Numbered from the stretch's first letter, positions 17,924 through 25,439 are shown. The stretch is 46,787 nt of DNA from Pseudomonas sichuanensis (GCF_003231305.1 NZ_QKVM01000051.1:1-46787); one strand, 5' to 3'. The notes: generated by a model not told the origin, from the sequence alone. A program made the numbers and translations.

Positions 17924-18023
17924 ATCGCGGGGCTAGCCCGCTCCCACGAATTGCCCCCAAGGGTTGGATTGGTGTCCACCTTCCTGGGGGTAGCACAGCG
18001 TGGGAGCGGGCTTGCCCCGCGAT
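17924..18023. repeat. REP pair between convergent atsC and the DUF971 gene
   Basis: Arms at 17924-17948 and 17999-18023 are inverted gcggggc(a/t)agcccgctccca copies with one difference. A second, shorter pairing (CCCCCAAGG with CCTTCCTGGGGG) lies in the long loop. It separates the two converging sulfur-type operons. Confidence 0.8.
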
Positions 18024-18028
18024 TGATT

Positions 18029-18304
18029 TCAGCCCAGTTCGCGAAGATAGGCCCAAGGATAGATCCCCCGCTCATGCCCATCGCTGAACACCAGCTGCAC
18101 CCCATACCCCTGGGCCTCGATCCGCGCCACCCGCACATCCTCGCCCACCAGCGAAATCGCGCCCTTCAGCCGCGCCGCCCGGCACTGTGAGCAGGGGCAG
18201 GCACCACGCAGCCGGGCGTGGCTGATTACCTGCTCAACCTCACCCCACTGCACCAGCAACTCACCGCGCTCGCGGCGATTGCGCAAGGCGCTGGGCGCGT
18301 CCAT
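18029..18304 (-). CDS. DUF971 (gamma-butyrobetaine hydroxylase-like N-terminal) protein
   Basis: Protein of 91 residues, starting MDAPSALRNRRERGELLVQW. The family pattern is clear: a short first half with a Cys pair (RGACPCSQCRAARL) and the conserved GYGVQLVFSDGHERGIYPWAYLREL at the C-terminus. The same fold is found at the N-terminus of gamma-butyrobetaine hydroxylases, where a Cys/His set binds zinc, and sometimes fused to Mrp-type Fe-S carriers. No reaction is known for the free-standing form. ATG 18304 overlaps the stop of the HEAT-repeat gene (TGATG), making it the last gene of the eight-gene operon. A helper role for the Fe-S proteins upstream is only inference. Confidence 0.85.
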   Translation of the reverse strand: MDAPSALRNRRERGELLVQWGEVEQVISHARLRGACPCSQCRAARLKGAISLVGEDVRVARIEAQGYGVQLVFSDGHERGIYPWAYLRELG

Positions 18305-19269
18305 CACACCACCCCCTGCAACTGCGCCAGGGCGATGCGCACCGCCTTGCGCACTTCCGGATCGCTGTCGGCCTCGGCCGCCTGCAACGCCGGCAAAGCC
18401 CGGGCTTCACCCAGCTCACCCAGCGCCAGCGCCGCCTCCTTGCGCAGGTTGGCGATGCCATGGCCAAGCAACTGCGCCAGCCCATCCAGCGCTGCCACAT
18501 GGCGCAGCCGGCCCAAGGCCCGCGCCGCGCGCAAGCGCACCTGCCAGTAGCTGTCGGCCAGCGCCGCGATCAAGGCCTGGCCCGCTTCAGCTTGGCCGAC
18601 CTTGCCCAGGGTGGTCGCCGCCTCTTCACGCACCTGCCAGGCCTCATCGGCCAAGGCGCCGATCAGCGCCGGCAGCACACGGGCATCCCGGGCCAGGCCC
18701 AACGCGCCAATGGCGGCGCGGCGCACGTCGGTATCCGGCTCGTTGGCTGCCAGCTGCGCCAGCGCGGGCAAGGCCGGCGCATGCTTGAGCCAGCCCAGGA
18801 TACCCACCGCTTCGCGGCGCACACCGGCATCCACATCCGCCAACGCCTGCAACGCAGGCACCGCGGCATCCTCCAGGCGCAGCTCGCGCAGGGCGCGCAG
18901 GGCGCTGGCCCGCACGAACGCATCGGCATGGCTGGCCCAGGGCAGGATCAGTTGCCCGGCCTCCTGGGTCTTGAGCTCGCTCAGGCTCTGGGCGGCCGCC
19001 AGGCGCACCGGCTCGGCTGGGTCGGCCAATGCCGCGCACAGGCCCTGCACCACTTCCGGTGCTTCCCAGGCTTCGAGCAAGCGCGCGGCTTCGGCGCGCA
19101 CCTCAGCGTTGGCGTCGACCAACAGCGCATCGGTGAGCCAGGGCAGGCCGTCCGGGTCTTCCAGGTCGGCCAGTTCGATCAGGGCGATGCGGCGCACGCC
19201 GGCATCCAGGTCGTTCAGGCGTGGCAGCAGGTCGATGATGTCGAGGTTGTCTGTGCTTCGTTCGGTCAT
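18304..19269 (-). CDS. HEAT-repeat (PBS-lyase-type) protein
   Basis: Protein of 321 residues made almost wholly of helical repeats of about 30 residues: patterns such as D-VRR-A-ALG-L followed by ALPAL--LAD recur about nine times (VRAEAARLLEAWE, VRREAVGILGWLK, VRLRAARALGRLR and others). Such proteins form curved scaffolds that bind other proteins. Relatives include phycobilin lyase-like proteins; no catalytic residues are apparent here. It has no signal peptide, so it should be cytoplasmic. Its ATG overlaps the stop of the ABC ATPase gene (ATGA) and its own stop overlaps the DUF971 start. That tight coupling argues for a shared job with the transporter or the redox enzyme. Confidence 0.88.
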   Translation of the reverse strand: MTERSTDNLDIIDLLPRLNDLDAGVRRIALIELADLEDPDGLPWLTDALLVDANAEVRAEAARLLEAWEAPEVVQGLCAALADPAEPVRLAAAQSLSELKTQEAGQLILPWASHADAFVRASALRALRELRLEDAAVPALQALADVDAGVRREAVGILGWLKHAPALPALAQLAANEPDTDVRRAAIGALGLARDARVLPALIGALADEAWQVREEAATTLGKVGQAEAGQALIAALADSYWQVRLRAARALGRLRHVAALDGLAQLLGHGIANLRKEAALALGELGEARALPALQAAEADSDPEVRKAVRIALAQLQGVV

Positions 19270-20117
19270 AGCGCAATCCGCAGCGGAGGATGGTCGGTGT
19301 CGGGCAGGCCCAAGGGTGTCAGGCGCGGCAGTTCGCGGCCTTCTTCATGGCGCAGCAGCGCCAGGCAATGGCGTTTGAGGTGGGTGAATTCGGGGCTGGT
19401 CAGCAGGCTCGCGCGCCGCGGGCGGGCGAAGTCCAGCCGCAGGTCTTCGATAAAGCGCCCAGGCCGGGGGCTCATCACCAGGATGCGGTCGGCCAGGAAC
19501 AACGCCTCGTCGATGTCATGGGTGACGAACACCACCGTGGTGCGGATGCGCGCCCAGATATCCAGCAGCAGTTCCTGCATGCGCGCACGGGTCTGCGCAT
19601 CGAGGGCGCCAAAGGGTTCGTCCATCAACAGCAGGCGCGGGCGGTTGATCAGCACCCTGGCGATCTCGGCGCGCTGCTGCATGCCGCCGGACAACTGGCT
19701 GGGCCAGCGTTGGGCGAAGTCAGCCAGGCCGACCAGCTGCAGCATCTCGGCCGCCTGGTACCGGCGCTCGGCCTTGCCCTGCCCCTGCATCTTCAAGCCG
19801 AAGGCCACGTTGTCGAGCACGCTGCGCCACGGCAACAGGGTGTGGTGCTGGAACACCATGCCCCGTTGCGGCGAGGGGCCATCGACCGCTTGCCCGTCCA
19901 CCCGCAATTGGCCACCGGCCGGCGTAAGGTGCCCGGCCAACGCGCCGAGCAACGTGGACTTGCCGCAACCGGAGGGCCCGAGGATGCACACGAACTCGCC
20001 CGGGGCGATGGCAAAGTCCAGCGCCTGCACCGCTTCGAACGCGTCACGCCCATGGCCCAGGCGAATCGACAGCCCCTGCGCCTCGATACGCCCGGGTAGC
20101 TGTTGATGACTGCTCAT
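19266..20117 (-). CDS. NitT/TauT-type ABC transporter, ATP-binding protein
   Basis: Protein of 283 residues, starting MSSHQQLPGRIEAQGLSIRL. Walker A is GPSGCGKST, the Q-loop region is VFQHHTLLPW, the signature is LSGGMQQRAEIARVL, Walker B is LLLMDEPFGALD and the H-loop is VFVTHDIDEA. This is the class that serves taurine, sulfonate, nitrate and similar importers. Its ATG overlaps the permease stop (TGATG). A much longer frame starts at 20618, but that part is the permease gene read in another frame. It probably pairs with the permease and binding protein directly upstream. Confidence 0.93.
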   Translation of the reverse strand: MSSHQQLPGRIEAQGLSIRLGHGRDAFEAVQALDFAIAPGEFVCILGPSGCGKSTLLGALAGHLTPAGGQLRVDGQAVDGPSPQRGMVFQHHTLLPWRSVLDNVAFGLKMQGQGKAERRYQAAEMLQLVGLADFAQRWPSQLSGGMQQRAEIARVLINRPRLLLMDEPFGALDAQTRARMQELLLDIWARIRTTVVFVTHDIDEALFLADRILVMSPRPGRFIEDLRLDFARPRRASLLTSPEFTHLKRHCLALLRHEEGRELPRLTPLGLPDTDHPPLRIAL

Positions 20118-20893
20118 CACGCGCTCCTCCGTATCCACGGCGTGGCCAGCGCGCCAAGGCGCTTGACCAGCGCGCTGCTGCCCATGCCCAGCACGCCGAT
20201 CAGCAGCATGCCGACGATGATGTCGGGGTAGTTCTGCAAGGTGTAGGACTCCCAGGTGTAGTAACCGATACCGAACTGCCCGGCGATCATCTCGGCGGTC
20301 ACCAGGCAGAACCACGAGGTGCCCATGCCGATGGCCAGCCCCGTGACGATGCTCGGCAGCGCGCCCGGCAGCACCACTTCGCGCAGGATCGCCCAGCGCC
20401 CGGCGCCCAGGCTGCGCGCCGAGGCCACCAGGCGCGGGTCGATCGCCTCGACGCCGTGCACGGTATTGAGCAGGATCGGGAACAGCGCACCGGTGAAGGT
20501 GATGAACACCATCGACAGCTCCGATGAGGGGAACATCAGGATCGCCAACGGGATCCAGGCCACCGCCGGGATCGGCCGCAGCACTTCCAGCGGCGGCATC
20601 AGCGTGTCCTCCAGCCACTTCGAACGGCCGATCAACAGGCCCAGGCTCACCCCCAGCAGCGCCGCCACGCCGTAGCCGGCGAACACCCGCGCCAGGCTGC
20701 TGCCCAGGTGCGCCAGCAGGGTGTTGGAGGCCAGCAGTTGCCAGGCAGCGTCGAGCACCTCGCCGGGTGTGGGCACGTAGGTGAAGGTGAGCAGCAGCAG
20801 GTCCAGCTTGTGGCGCGCGGCCAGCTGCCAGAACAGCAGGCAGGCCAGCAGCGAAGCCAGGCGCAGGGGCCAGCGCGCAAGGTCACGGGTCAT
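20117..20893 (-). CDS. NitT/TauT-type ABC transporter, permease
   Basis: Protein of 258 residues with about six membrane helices, the normal TauC/SsuC size and unlike the fused AtsB nearby. The EAA loop reads ASARSLGAGRWAILREVVLP, and the family stretch PTPGEVLDAAWQLL follows the first helix. The PPLEVLRPIPAVAWIPLAIL segment is typical of this group. It begins 15 bases after the binding-protein stop and overlaps the ATPase start by one base. Confidence 0.93.
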   Translation of the reverse strand: MTRDLARWPLRLASLLACLLFWQLAARHKLDLLLLTFTYVPTPGEVLDAAWQLLASNTLLAHLGSSLARVFAGYGVAALLGVSLGLLIGRSKWLEDTLMPPLEVLRPIPAVAWIPLAILMFPSSELSMVFITFTGALFPILLNTVHGVEAIDPRLVASARSLGAGRWAILREVVLPGALPSIVTGLAIGMGTSWFCLVTAEMIAGQFGIGYYTWESYTLQNYPDIIVGMLLIGVLGMGSSALVKRLGALATPWIRRSA

Positions 20894-20908
20894 GGCGGCG
20901 GCTCCCGG

Positions 20909-22315
20909 TCAGCGCTGGGCAAGCAGCTTCTGGTTGGCATGGACGAAGTCCAGCGCCTCGCCGCCATGGGCCCTGGCGTACTGCTCGGCCTGGTCCTTGA
21001 GCAGGAAGGCCGCCAGTTGGCCCTGGCCGTTGCGCACGAACCAGGCCTGGTTGGCCAGCAGCTTGATGCCGCTGTCGGCGGCCTGGGCGTAGATCGCGCG
21101 GATGTCCTTGCCCTCCTGCTCCAGCTGGGCCAGGGCGGTGAGCGCGGCCTCCGGGGAGGCGTAATGGCGCACCTTGTCCTCGCCGCGCACCCAGATCTGC
21201 GCCAGGCGGCTGAAGTCGGTAATGGCTTTGCCGGTCGCGGCATCAACGGCCTTGAGTGGCAGCGGGTCGTAGTTTTTCAGCGCCTTGTCGTAGTCCTGCC
21301 CGGCCTGTTTGTAGGCGCTGCGGATGTACTGGTCGTCGATGAATTGCGCGGTATCCAGACCGCGGTCGGTCTTCTTCAGCAGCTTGAGGGTGTCGATGGA
21401 GGTGGCCACGGCCTGGCGGTACTCGGGCTTCCAGGTGAGGTCGCGGGTCTGCAGGCCGAGCGGGCCGTGGAACAGGTAGTTCACCTCGGCCTCGATGCCG
21501 GTGACCTTTTCGATCAGCTCGCTGTACTTCTCGGGCTCGGCGGCGAGCAGGCGGTCGGCTTCGAGGCTGGCACGCAGGTAGGCGGTGACCACTTCCGGGT
21601 ACTTTTTCGCGTAGTCGGCGTCCACCAGCGCGCCGTGGAAGGTCGGCGCGTTGGCCTGGGCGCCGTCGTAGATCTTGCGGGCGAAGCCGCGGTTGGGGAA
21701 CAGCTCGGCGAAGGGCACGAAGTCGGCATGGGCCTCGATGCGGTTGCTGCGCAGGGCGGAACCGGCGATCTCCGGGGCCTGGGCAATGATCTTCACGTCC
21801 TTCTGCGGGTCCCAGCCTTGGGCGGCGACCGCGCGCAGCAGCATGCCGTGGGCAGTGGAGGCGAACGGCACGGAAATGGTCTTGCCCTTGAGTTCGGCCA
21901 GCGACTGCACGCTGGAGGCGGCCGGCACCACGATGCCGTTGCCGCTGCCGTGCACGCTGCCGGACAGCACGCTGATGAACAGGCTGCGCTTGCCGGCGTC
22001 GAGGTGGGCGACGCCGTTGAACGAGCCGGGGAAGTCGGCCATGGCGCCGAAGTCGAGCTTGCCGGCGACCATCTCGTTGGTCAGCGGCGCGCCGCTGGTG
22101 AAGTTCTTCCACTCGACCTGGTACTGAGCGTCCTTGTACTTGCCGTCATGGGGCAGGTATTTGTCGAGCAGGCCCAGCTCGCGGATCAACAGGCCGCCGG
22201 TGGCGCAGTTGATGGTGGTGTCCTGGGTGCCGATGGCGATACGGATGGTTTCGGCGCTGGCGTTCAGGCCGGTGATTGCCAGCGCAAGGCCGGCCACGGT
22301 TGCTACAAGGCGCAT
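20909..22315 (-). CDS. NitT/TauT-type ABC transporter, periplasmic binding protein (NMT1/NrtA-like)
   Basis: Protein of 468 residues. A Sec signal peptide ends near LNASAETIRIAIG. At 468 residues it is much longer than TauA/SsuA (about 320) and nearer to NrtA-like proteins; the extra length is a helical C-terminal part after about residue 330. Family stretches are IGTQDTTINCATGG at the mature N-terminus, MVAGKLDFGAMADFPGSFNG in lobe one and LAELKGKTISVPFASTAHGM. The ligand is unknown: candidates are small anions or organosulfur compounds. GAGGGGAA lies just upstream of the ATG. It sits 124 bases downstream of the ferredoxin gene. Confidence 0.9.
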   Translation of the reverse strand: MRLVATVAGLALAITGLNASAETIRIAIGTQDTTINCATGGLLIRELGLLDKYLPHDGKYKDAQYQVEWKNFTSGAPLTNEMVAGKLDFGAMADFPGSFNGVAHLDAGKRSLFISVLSGSVHGSGNGIVVPAASSVQSLAELKGKTISVPFASTAHGMLLRAVAAQGWDPQKDVKIIAQAPEIAGSALRSNRIEAHADFVPFAELFPNRGFARKIYDGAQANAPTFHGALVDADYAKKYPEVVTAYLRASLEADRLLAAEPEKYSELIEKVTGIEAEVNYLFHGPLGLQTRDLTWKPEYRQAVATSIDTLKLLKKTDRGLDTAQFIDDQYIRSAYKQAGQDYDKALKNYDPLPLKAVDAATGKAITDFSRLAQIWVRGEDKVRHYASPEAALTALAQLEQEGKDIRAIYAQAADSGIKLLANQAWFVRNGQGQLAAFLLKDQAEQYARAHGGEALDFVHANQKLLAQR

Positions 22316-22439
22316 GGGTATTCCCCTCGAATCGTTCTAGGTATTTGAGTCGTCTCCGCCGCCCGGCATGGGTGGTGGGAAACGAGGGGCATTGCAGGTG
22401 GGCGTCCGGTGGTTCGGCCGGATGGCGGGTGGTTCGGGT

Positions 22440-22685
22440 TCAGCGCAGCAGGTACGGGATATCGACCTTCACCGCGCCGGTGGGGCAGTCCTTCTCGCAG
22501 GGCATGCAGTACCAGCATTCGTCGAAGGCCATGTAGGCCTTCTGCGTGGCCGGGTTGATGGCCAGAAGGTCCATGGGGCAGACCTCGACGCAGACCGTGC
22601 AGCCTTTTTCGGCGATGCATTTGTCTTCGTCGATGGTCACCGGGGCGCTGCTGCGAAAGAAGATTTCCTGGGGTTGATAGGCCAT
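22440..22685 (-). CDS. 2[4Fe-4S] ferredoxin, AprB-like
   Basis: Protein of 81 residues with eight cysteines in two cluster motifs: Cys23, Cys29, Cys32, Cys36 followed by Pro, and Cys57, Cys60, Cys63, Cys67 followed by Pro. The motif CWYCMPCEKDCPTGAV and the KAY stretch before it closely recall the ferredoxin segment of APS reductase beta subunit (CWECYSCVKMCPQGAI). AprB is about 150 residues and has a long C-terminal tail that wraps the alpha subunit; that tail is absent here. It probably carries electrons to or from the flavoprotein encoded upstream. ATG 22685 has AAGGA ten bases upstream; an in-frame GTG at 22691 is possible. Confidence 0.92.
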   Translation of the reverse strand: MAYQPQEIFFRSSAPVTIDEDKCIAEKGCTVCVEVCPMDLLAINPATQKAYMAFDECWYCMPCEKDCPTGAVKVDIPYLLR

Positions 22686-22743
22686 TTTCACGGGGTCCTT
22701 GGGGCCTTCTTGGGCGCCCTTTATCTAAAGGCTTGCAGATTTC

Positions 22744-22848
22744 CCTGTGGGAGCGGGTTTACCCGCGAACACCGGCGAAGCCGGTGCCATGCACCGTGTT
22801 GGATTCTTCGCGGTGGTCCGGCACTCCGGTAAACCCGCTCCCACAGGG
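22744..22848. repeat. REP pair inside the operon, one arm interrupted
   Basis: The arm at 22744-22769 is a normal copy. The second arm (22806-22848) is its inverse but is split by about 16 bases (tggtccggcactccgg). The pair lies between the flavoprotein stop and the ferredoxin start, in transcribed DNA of one operon. It could set different mRNA levels for the two subunits. Confidence 0.75.
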
Positions 22849-22859
22849 TTCGGTGTTGC

Positions 22860-24584
22860 CTATGCGGCATCGGCCTTTACACGCAGCCGGTCGTACGCGG
22901 TCTGTTCCTCGGCATCCAGCGGGATCAGGTACGGCTCCACCGCTTTCTTGAAGCTGGTCATCTCACCGTCCTCGCCCTTCTTCAGATGGCAATGCACGAA
23001 CCACTCGCCATCATTGCGCTCGGGGAAATCGACTCGGTGGTGGTACAGCCCCCAGCGGCTCTCCTTGCGAAACAGCGAGGCCCGCGCGGCCATCTCGGCG
23101 CAGTCGCGGATTACCGAAACCTCCATGGCACGCATCAGCTCATGGGGGTTGTTGGCCTTCATCTGCTCAAGGTCGCGTTCGATTTCGGCGAAGCGCGCCA
23201 GGCCGATTTCCATCTTCTTGGTCACCTTGGGCGGCTGCAGGTAGTCGTTGACCATGTGTCGCAGCTTGTACTCGACCTGGGCCGGCGGCAGGCCGTGCTC
23301 ACGCTGCAAGGGTGCGAACACCCGCGCCTGTTCGCGTTCGACCTGCTGCGCGTCAACCTCGGCGAACTCTCGCCCGGCCACGTACTGCGCGGCATTCACC
23401 CCGGCGAACCAGCCATAGGTGAAAGCGCCGAGCATGTAGTTGTGCGGTACCGCGGCCATGTCGCCGGCGGCGTACAAGCCCTTGACGCTGGTCTCGGCCT
23501 TTTCGTTGACCCACACCCCCGAGGCCGAATGCCCGGAGCAGAAGCCGATCTCGGAGATGTGCATCTCGACCATGTGCTGGCGGTAGTCGGTGCCGCGCCC
23601 GGCGTGGAACTGGCCACGGCTGGGGCGTTCGTTGCTGTGCAGGATCTCTTCGATGTTCTGGATGGTCTCCTCGGCCAGGTGGTCAAGCTTGAGAAACACC
23701 GGGCCGTTGCCGCCTTCGAGTTCCTGGTGGAACTCCCACATCATCTGCCCGCTCCAGTAGTCGCACTCGATGAAGCGCTCGCCCTTGCTGTTGGCGGTGT
23801 AGCCGCCCAAGGGGCCGGTGACGTAGGCGCAGGCCGGGCCGTTGTAGTCCTTGATCAGCGGGTTGATCTGGAAACATTCCAGGTTGGCCAGCTCCGCCCC
23901 TGCGTGGTAGGCCATGGCATAGCCGTCACCAGCATTGGTGGGGTTTTCGTAAGTACCCATCAGGTAGCCCGACGACGGCAGGCCCAGGCGCCCGGCGGCG
24001 CCGCAGGCGAGCACAACCGCCTTGGCGCGGATCACCCGGAACTCGCCGCTGCGGCAGTCGAAACCGAGCACCCCGGCGGCGGCGCCTGCAGCATCGAGCA
24101 GCACGCGGGTGCACACCATGCGGTTGCTGATTTCCACCCGGGCGCGCTTGAGCTGGCGGTACAGCACCTTCTTGATGTCGTGGCCCTCGGGCATGGGCAG
24201 CACATAAGCGCCCATGTGGTGGACCTTCTTCACCGCGTAGTCGCCGGTTTCGTCCTTCTCGAACTTCACGCCCCAGCGGTCGAGCTGCTCGATGGTCTCG
24301 AAGCTCTTGGTGGCGTAGGCATGCACCGCCGCCTGGTTGACGATGCCGTCGTTGGCGACGGTGATTTCCTTGGTGTACTGCTCGGGCGTGGCATGCCCGG
24401 GGATGATGGCGTTGTTCAGGCCGTCCATGCCCATGCTGATGGCGCCGCTGCGCTTGACGTTGGCCTTGTCCAGCAACAGCACGCGCAGGGTCTTGTCCTG
24501 CTCCTTGGCCTTGATCGCGGCCATGGGCCCGGCGGTGCCGCCACCGATGACGACGATGTCGTAGTCCTGGGGCTGAATGCTCAT
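22860..24584 (-). CDS. AprA-like FAD-dependent oxidoreductase (fumarate reductase/APS reductase alpha family)
   Basis: Protein of 574 residues, starting MSIQPQDYDIVVIGGGTAGP. The FAD-binding Rossmann motif is Gly14-x5-Gly19; KRSGAI (44-49) resembles the FAD-contacting segment of the family; the second FAD motif is GLYAAGDMAAVPH (369-381). The C-terminal helical domain is close to dissimilatory APS reductase alpha subunit: HELMRAMEV (481-489), then LFRKESRW (504-511), and DFPERNDGEW (519-528) beside PELNDEEW in AprA. Pro380-His381 matches the AprA active-site histidine region. Recalling AprA from memory, the basic residues near its sulfate-binding site (HRFIPFR) seem replaced here by FQINPLI, so APS need not be the substrate. 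The ATG overlaps the regulator stop by four bases. Confidence 0.88.
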   Translation of the reverse strand: MSIQPQDYDIVVIGGGTAGPMAAIKAKEQDKTLRVLLLDKANVKRSGAISMGMDGLNNAIIPGHATPEQYTKEITVANDGIVNQAAVHAYATKSFETIEQLDRWGVKFEKDETGDYAVKKVHHMGAYVLPMPEGHDIKKVLYRQLKRARVEISNRMVCTRVLLDAAGAAAGVLGFDCRSGEFRVIRAKAVVLACGAAGRLGLPSSGYLMGTYENPTNAGDGYAMAYHAGAELANLECFQINPLIKDYNGPACAYVTGPLGGYTANSKGERFIECDYWSGQMMWEFHQELEGGNGPVFLKLDHLAEETIQNIEEILHSNERPSRGQFHAGRGTDYRQHMVEMHISEIGFCSGHSASGVWVNEKAETSVKGLYAAGDMAAVPHNYMLGAFTYGWFAGVNAAQYVAGREFAEVDAQQVEREQARVFAPLQREHGLPPAQVEYKLRHMVNDYLQPPKVTKKMEIGLARFAEIERDLEQMKANNPHELMRAMEVSVIRDCAEMAARASLFRKESRWGLYHHRVDFPERNDGEWFVHCHLKKGEDGEMTSFKKAVEPYLIPLDAEEQTAYDRLRVKADAA

Positions 24585-25330
24585 GCCTTGCCCCCCTTCT
24601 GGCGGTCGATGCGCAGGCGGTACTGGAACGCGTCGCCGCGGTAATAGAGGTGTTCGAAGTCCAGCGGGGCGCCGTCGGCGGTGTGGGTGAGGCGCTCGAT
24701 ACGCATGATCGGCGCGCCCTCTTCCACGCCCAGCGCCTGGGTCAGGTCGCTGTCGGCGAGCACCGCGTCGATGGCCAGGTCGGCATGGCCGAGGGCGAGG
24801 CCGCAGTCGTTCTCCAGCAACAGGAAGATGTCGCGGGTGACCAGGTCGGCCTTCTCCAGCTTCTCGCCGACGTTGTGCGGCAGCCAGGTGATTTCCAGCG
24901 ACACCGGCTCGCGGTTGATCAGGCGCACCCGACGGATCTCGGTGACCAGGCTGCCTTCCTCGACCTGCAGCCGCTGCGCCACCAGCGCACTGGCCGGTAC
25001 ATGGCGGAAACTGCGCAGGCGGTTGAGCACTTCGTAGCCCATCTGTGTCATCGACTCGGCCAGGCCCTGCAGGGTGCTGACGTTCTGGAACGCCTTGGGC
25101 TTGGCGACGAAGGTGCCCTTGCCATGGATCTTGAAGATCAGCCCTTCCTTCTGCAGGTCGCCCAGGGCCTGGCGCACGGTGATGCGGCTGACGTCGAAGG
25201 CCTTGCCCAGCTCGCTTTCCGAGGGCATGCGGCTGTGCGGTGGGTAGCTGCCGTCGAGGATGCGCTCGCGCAGCAGTTCCTTGAGCTGGGTGTAGAGCGG
25301 TACGGGAGAAAGCGGGAGCAGTTCGGCCAT
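24581..25330 (-). CDS. GntR-family regulator (HutC/UTRA type)
   Basis: Protein of 249 residues, starting MAELLPLSPVPLYTQLKELL. The N-terminal winged helix (about 10-75) has the GntR pattern SRMPSESELGKAFDVSRITV then GLIFKIHGKGTFV. A UTRA effector domain (about 95-240) follows, with ITWLPHNVGEKLE and a final FQYRLRIDRQ. The UTRA domain would bind a small molecule, probably the transported compound or a product of it. As first gene of the operon, coupled to the flavoprotein by ATGA, it is likely an autorepressor. A palindrome that fits its operator lies 19 bases upstream of its start. The frame extends to 25387, but ATG 25330 opens directly into the family N-terminus. Confidence 0.93.
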   Translation of the reverse strand: MAELLPLSPVPLYTQLKELLRERILDGSYPPHSRMPSESELGKAFDVSRITVRQALGDLQKEGLIFKIHGKGTFVAKPKAFQNVSTLQGLAESMTQMGYEVLNRLRSFRHVPASALVAQRLQVEEGSLVTEIRRVRLINREPVSLEITWLPHNVGEKLEKADLVTRDIFLLLENDCGLALGHADLAIDAVLADSDLTQALGVEEGAPIMRIERLTHTADGAPLDFEHLYYRGDAFQYRLRIDRQKGGKA

Positions 25331-25348
25331 GGTCTTCTCTGTCGGCTG

Positions 25349-25370
25349 ACTTGTTATAACAAGTTGTAAC
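25349..25370 (-). promoter_or_regulatory. Candidate GntR/HutC-type operator
   Basis: ACTTGTTATAACAAGT (25349-25364) is a perfect 16-base palindrome, and GTTATAAC is followed two bases later by the near copy GTTGTAAC (25363-25370), one helical turn on. HutC-type regulators bind GTnTAnAC-like palindromes. The TTATAA in its centre could also be the -10 of the operon promoter, so binding would block transcription. Confidence 0.6.
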
Positions 25371-25439
25371 CAGAAGATAGCGGGCATAACAGCGCCGTGA
25401 GAAATACCAAGATTGCATATGGATAGATCAGGTTCCCAG

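Noticed and set aside
19266..20618. Long 450-residue reading frame covering the ABC ATPase and part of the permease
   Set aside because: Only the part from 20117 has ATPase features. The upstream part is the permease gene read in another frame and has shadow-like Arg/Gly/Ala composition.
22860..25418. 852-residue reading frame that would fuse the GntR region and the flavoprotein
   Set aside because: The first 278 codons are the regulator gene in the wrong frame. The flavoprotein starts at 24584 with a good ribosome site and family match.
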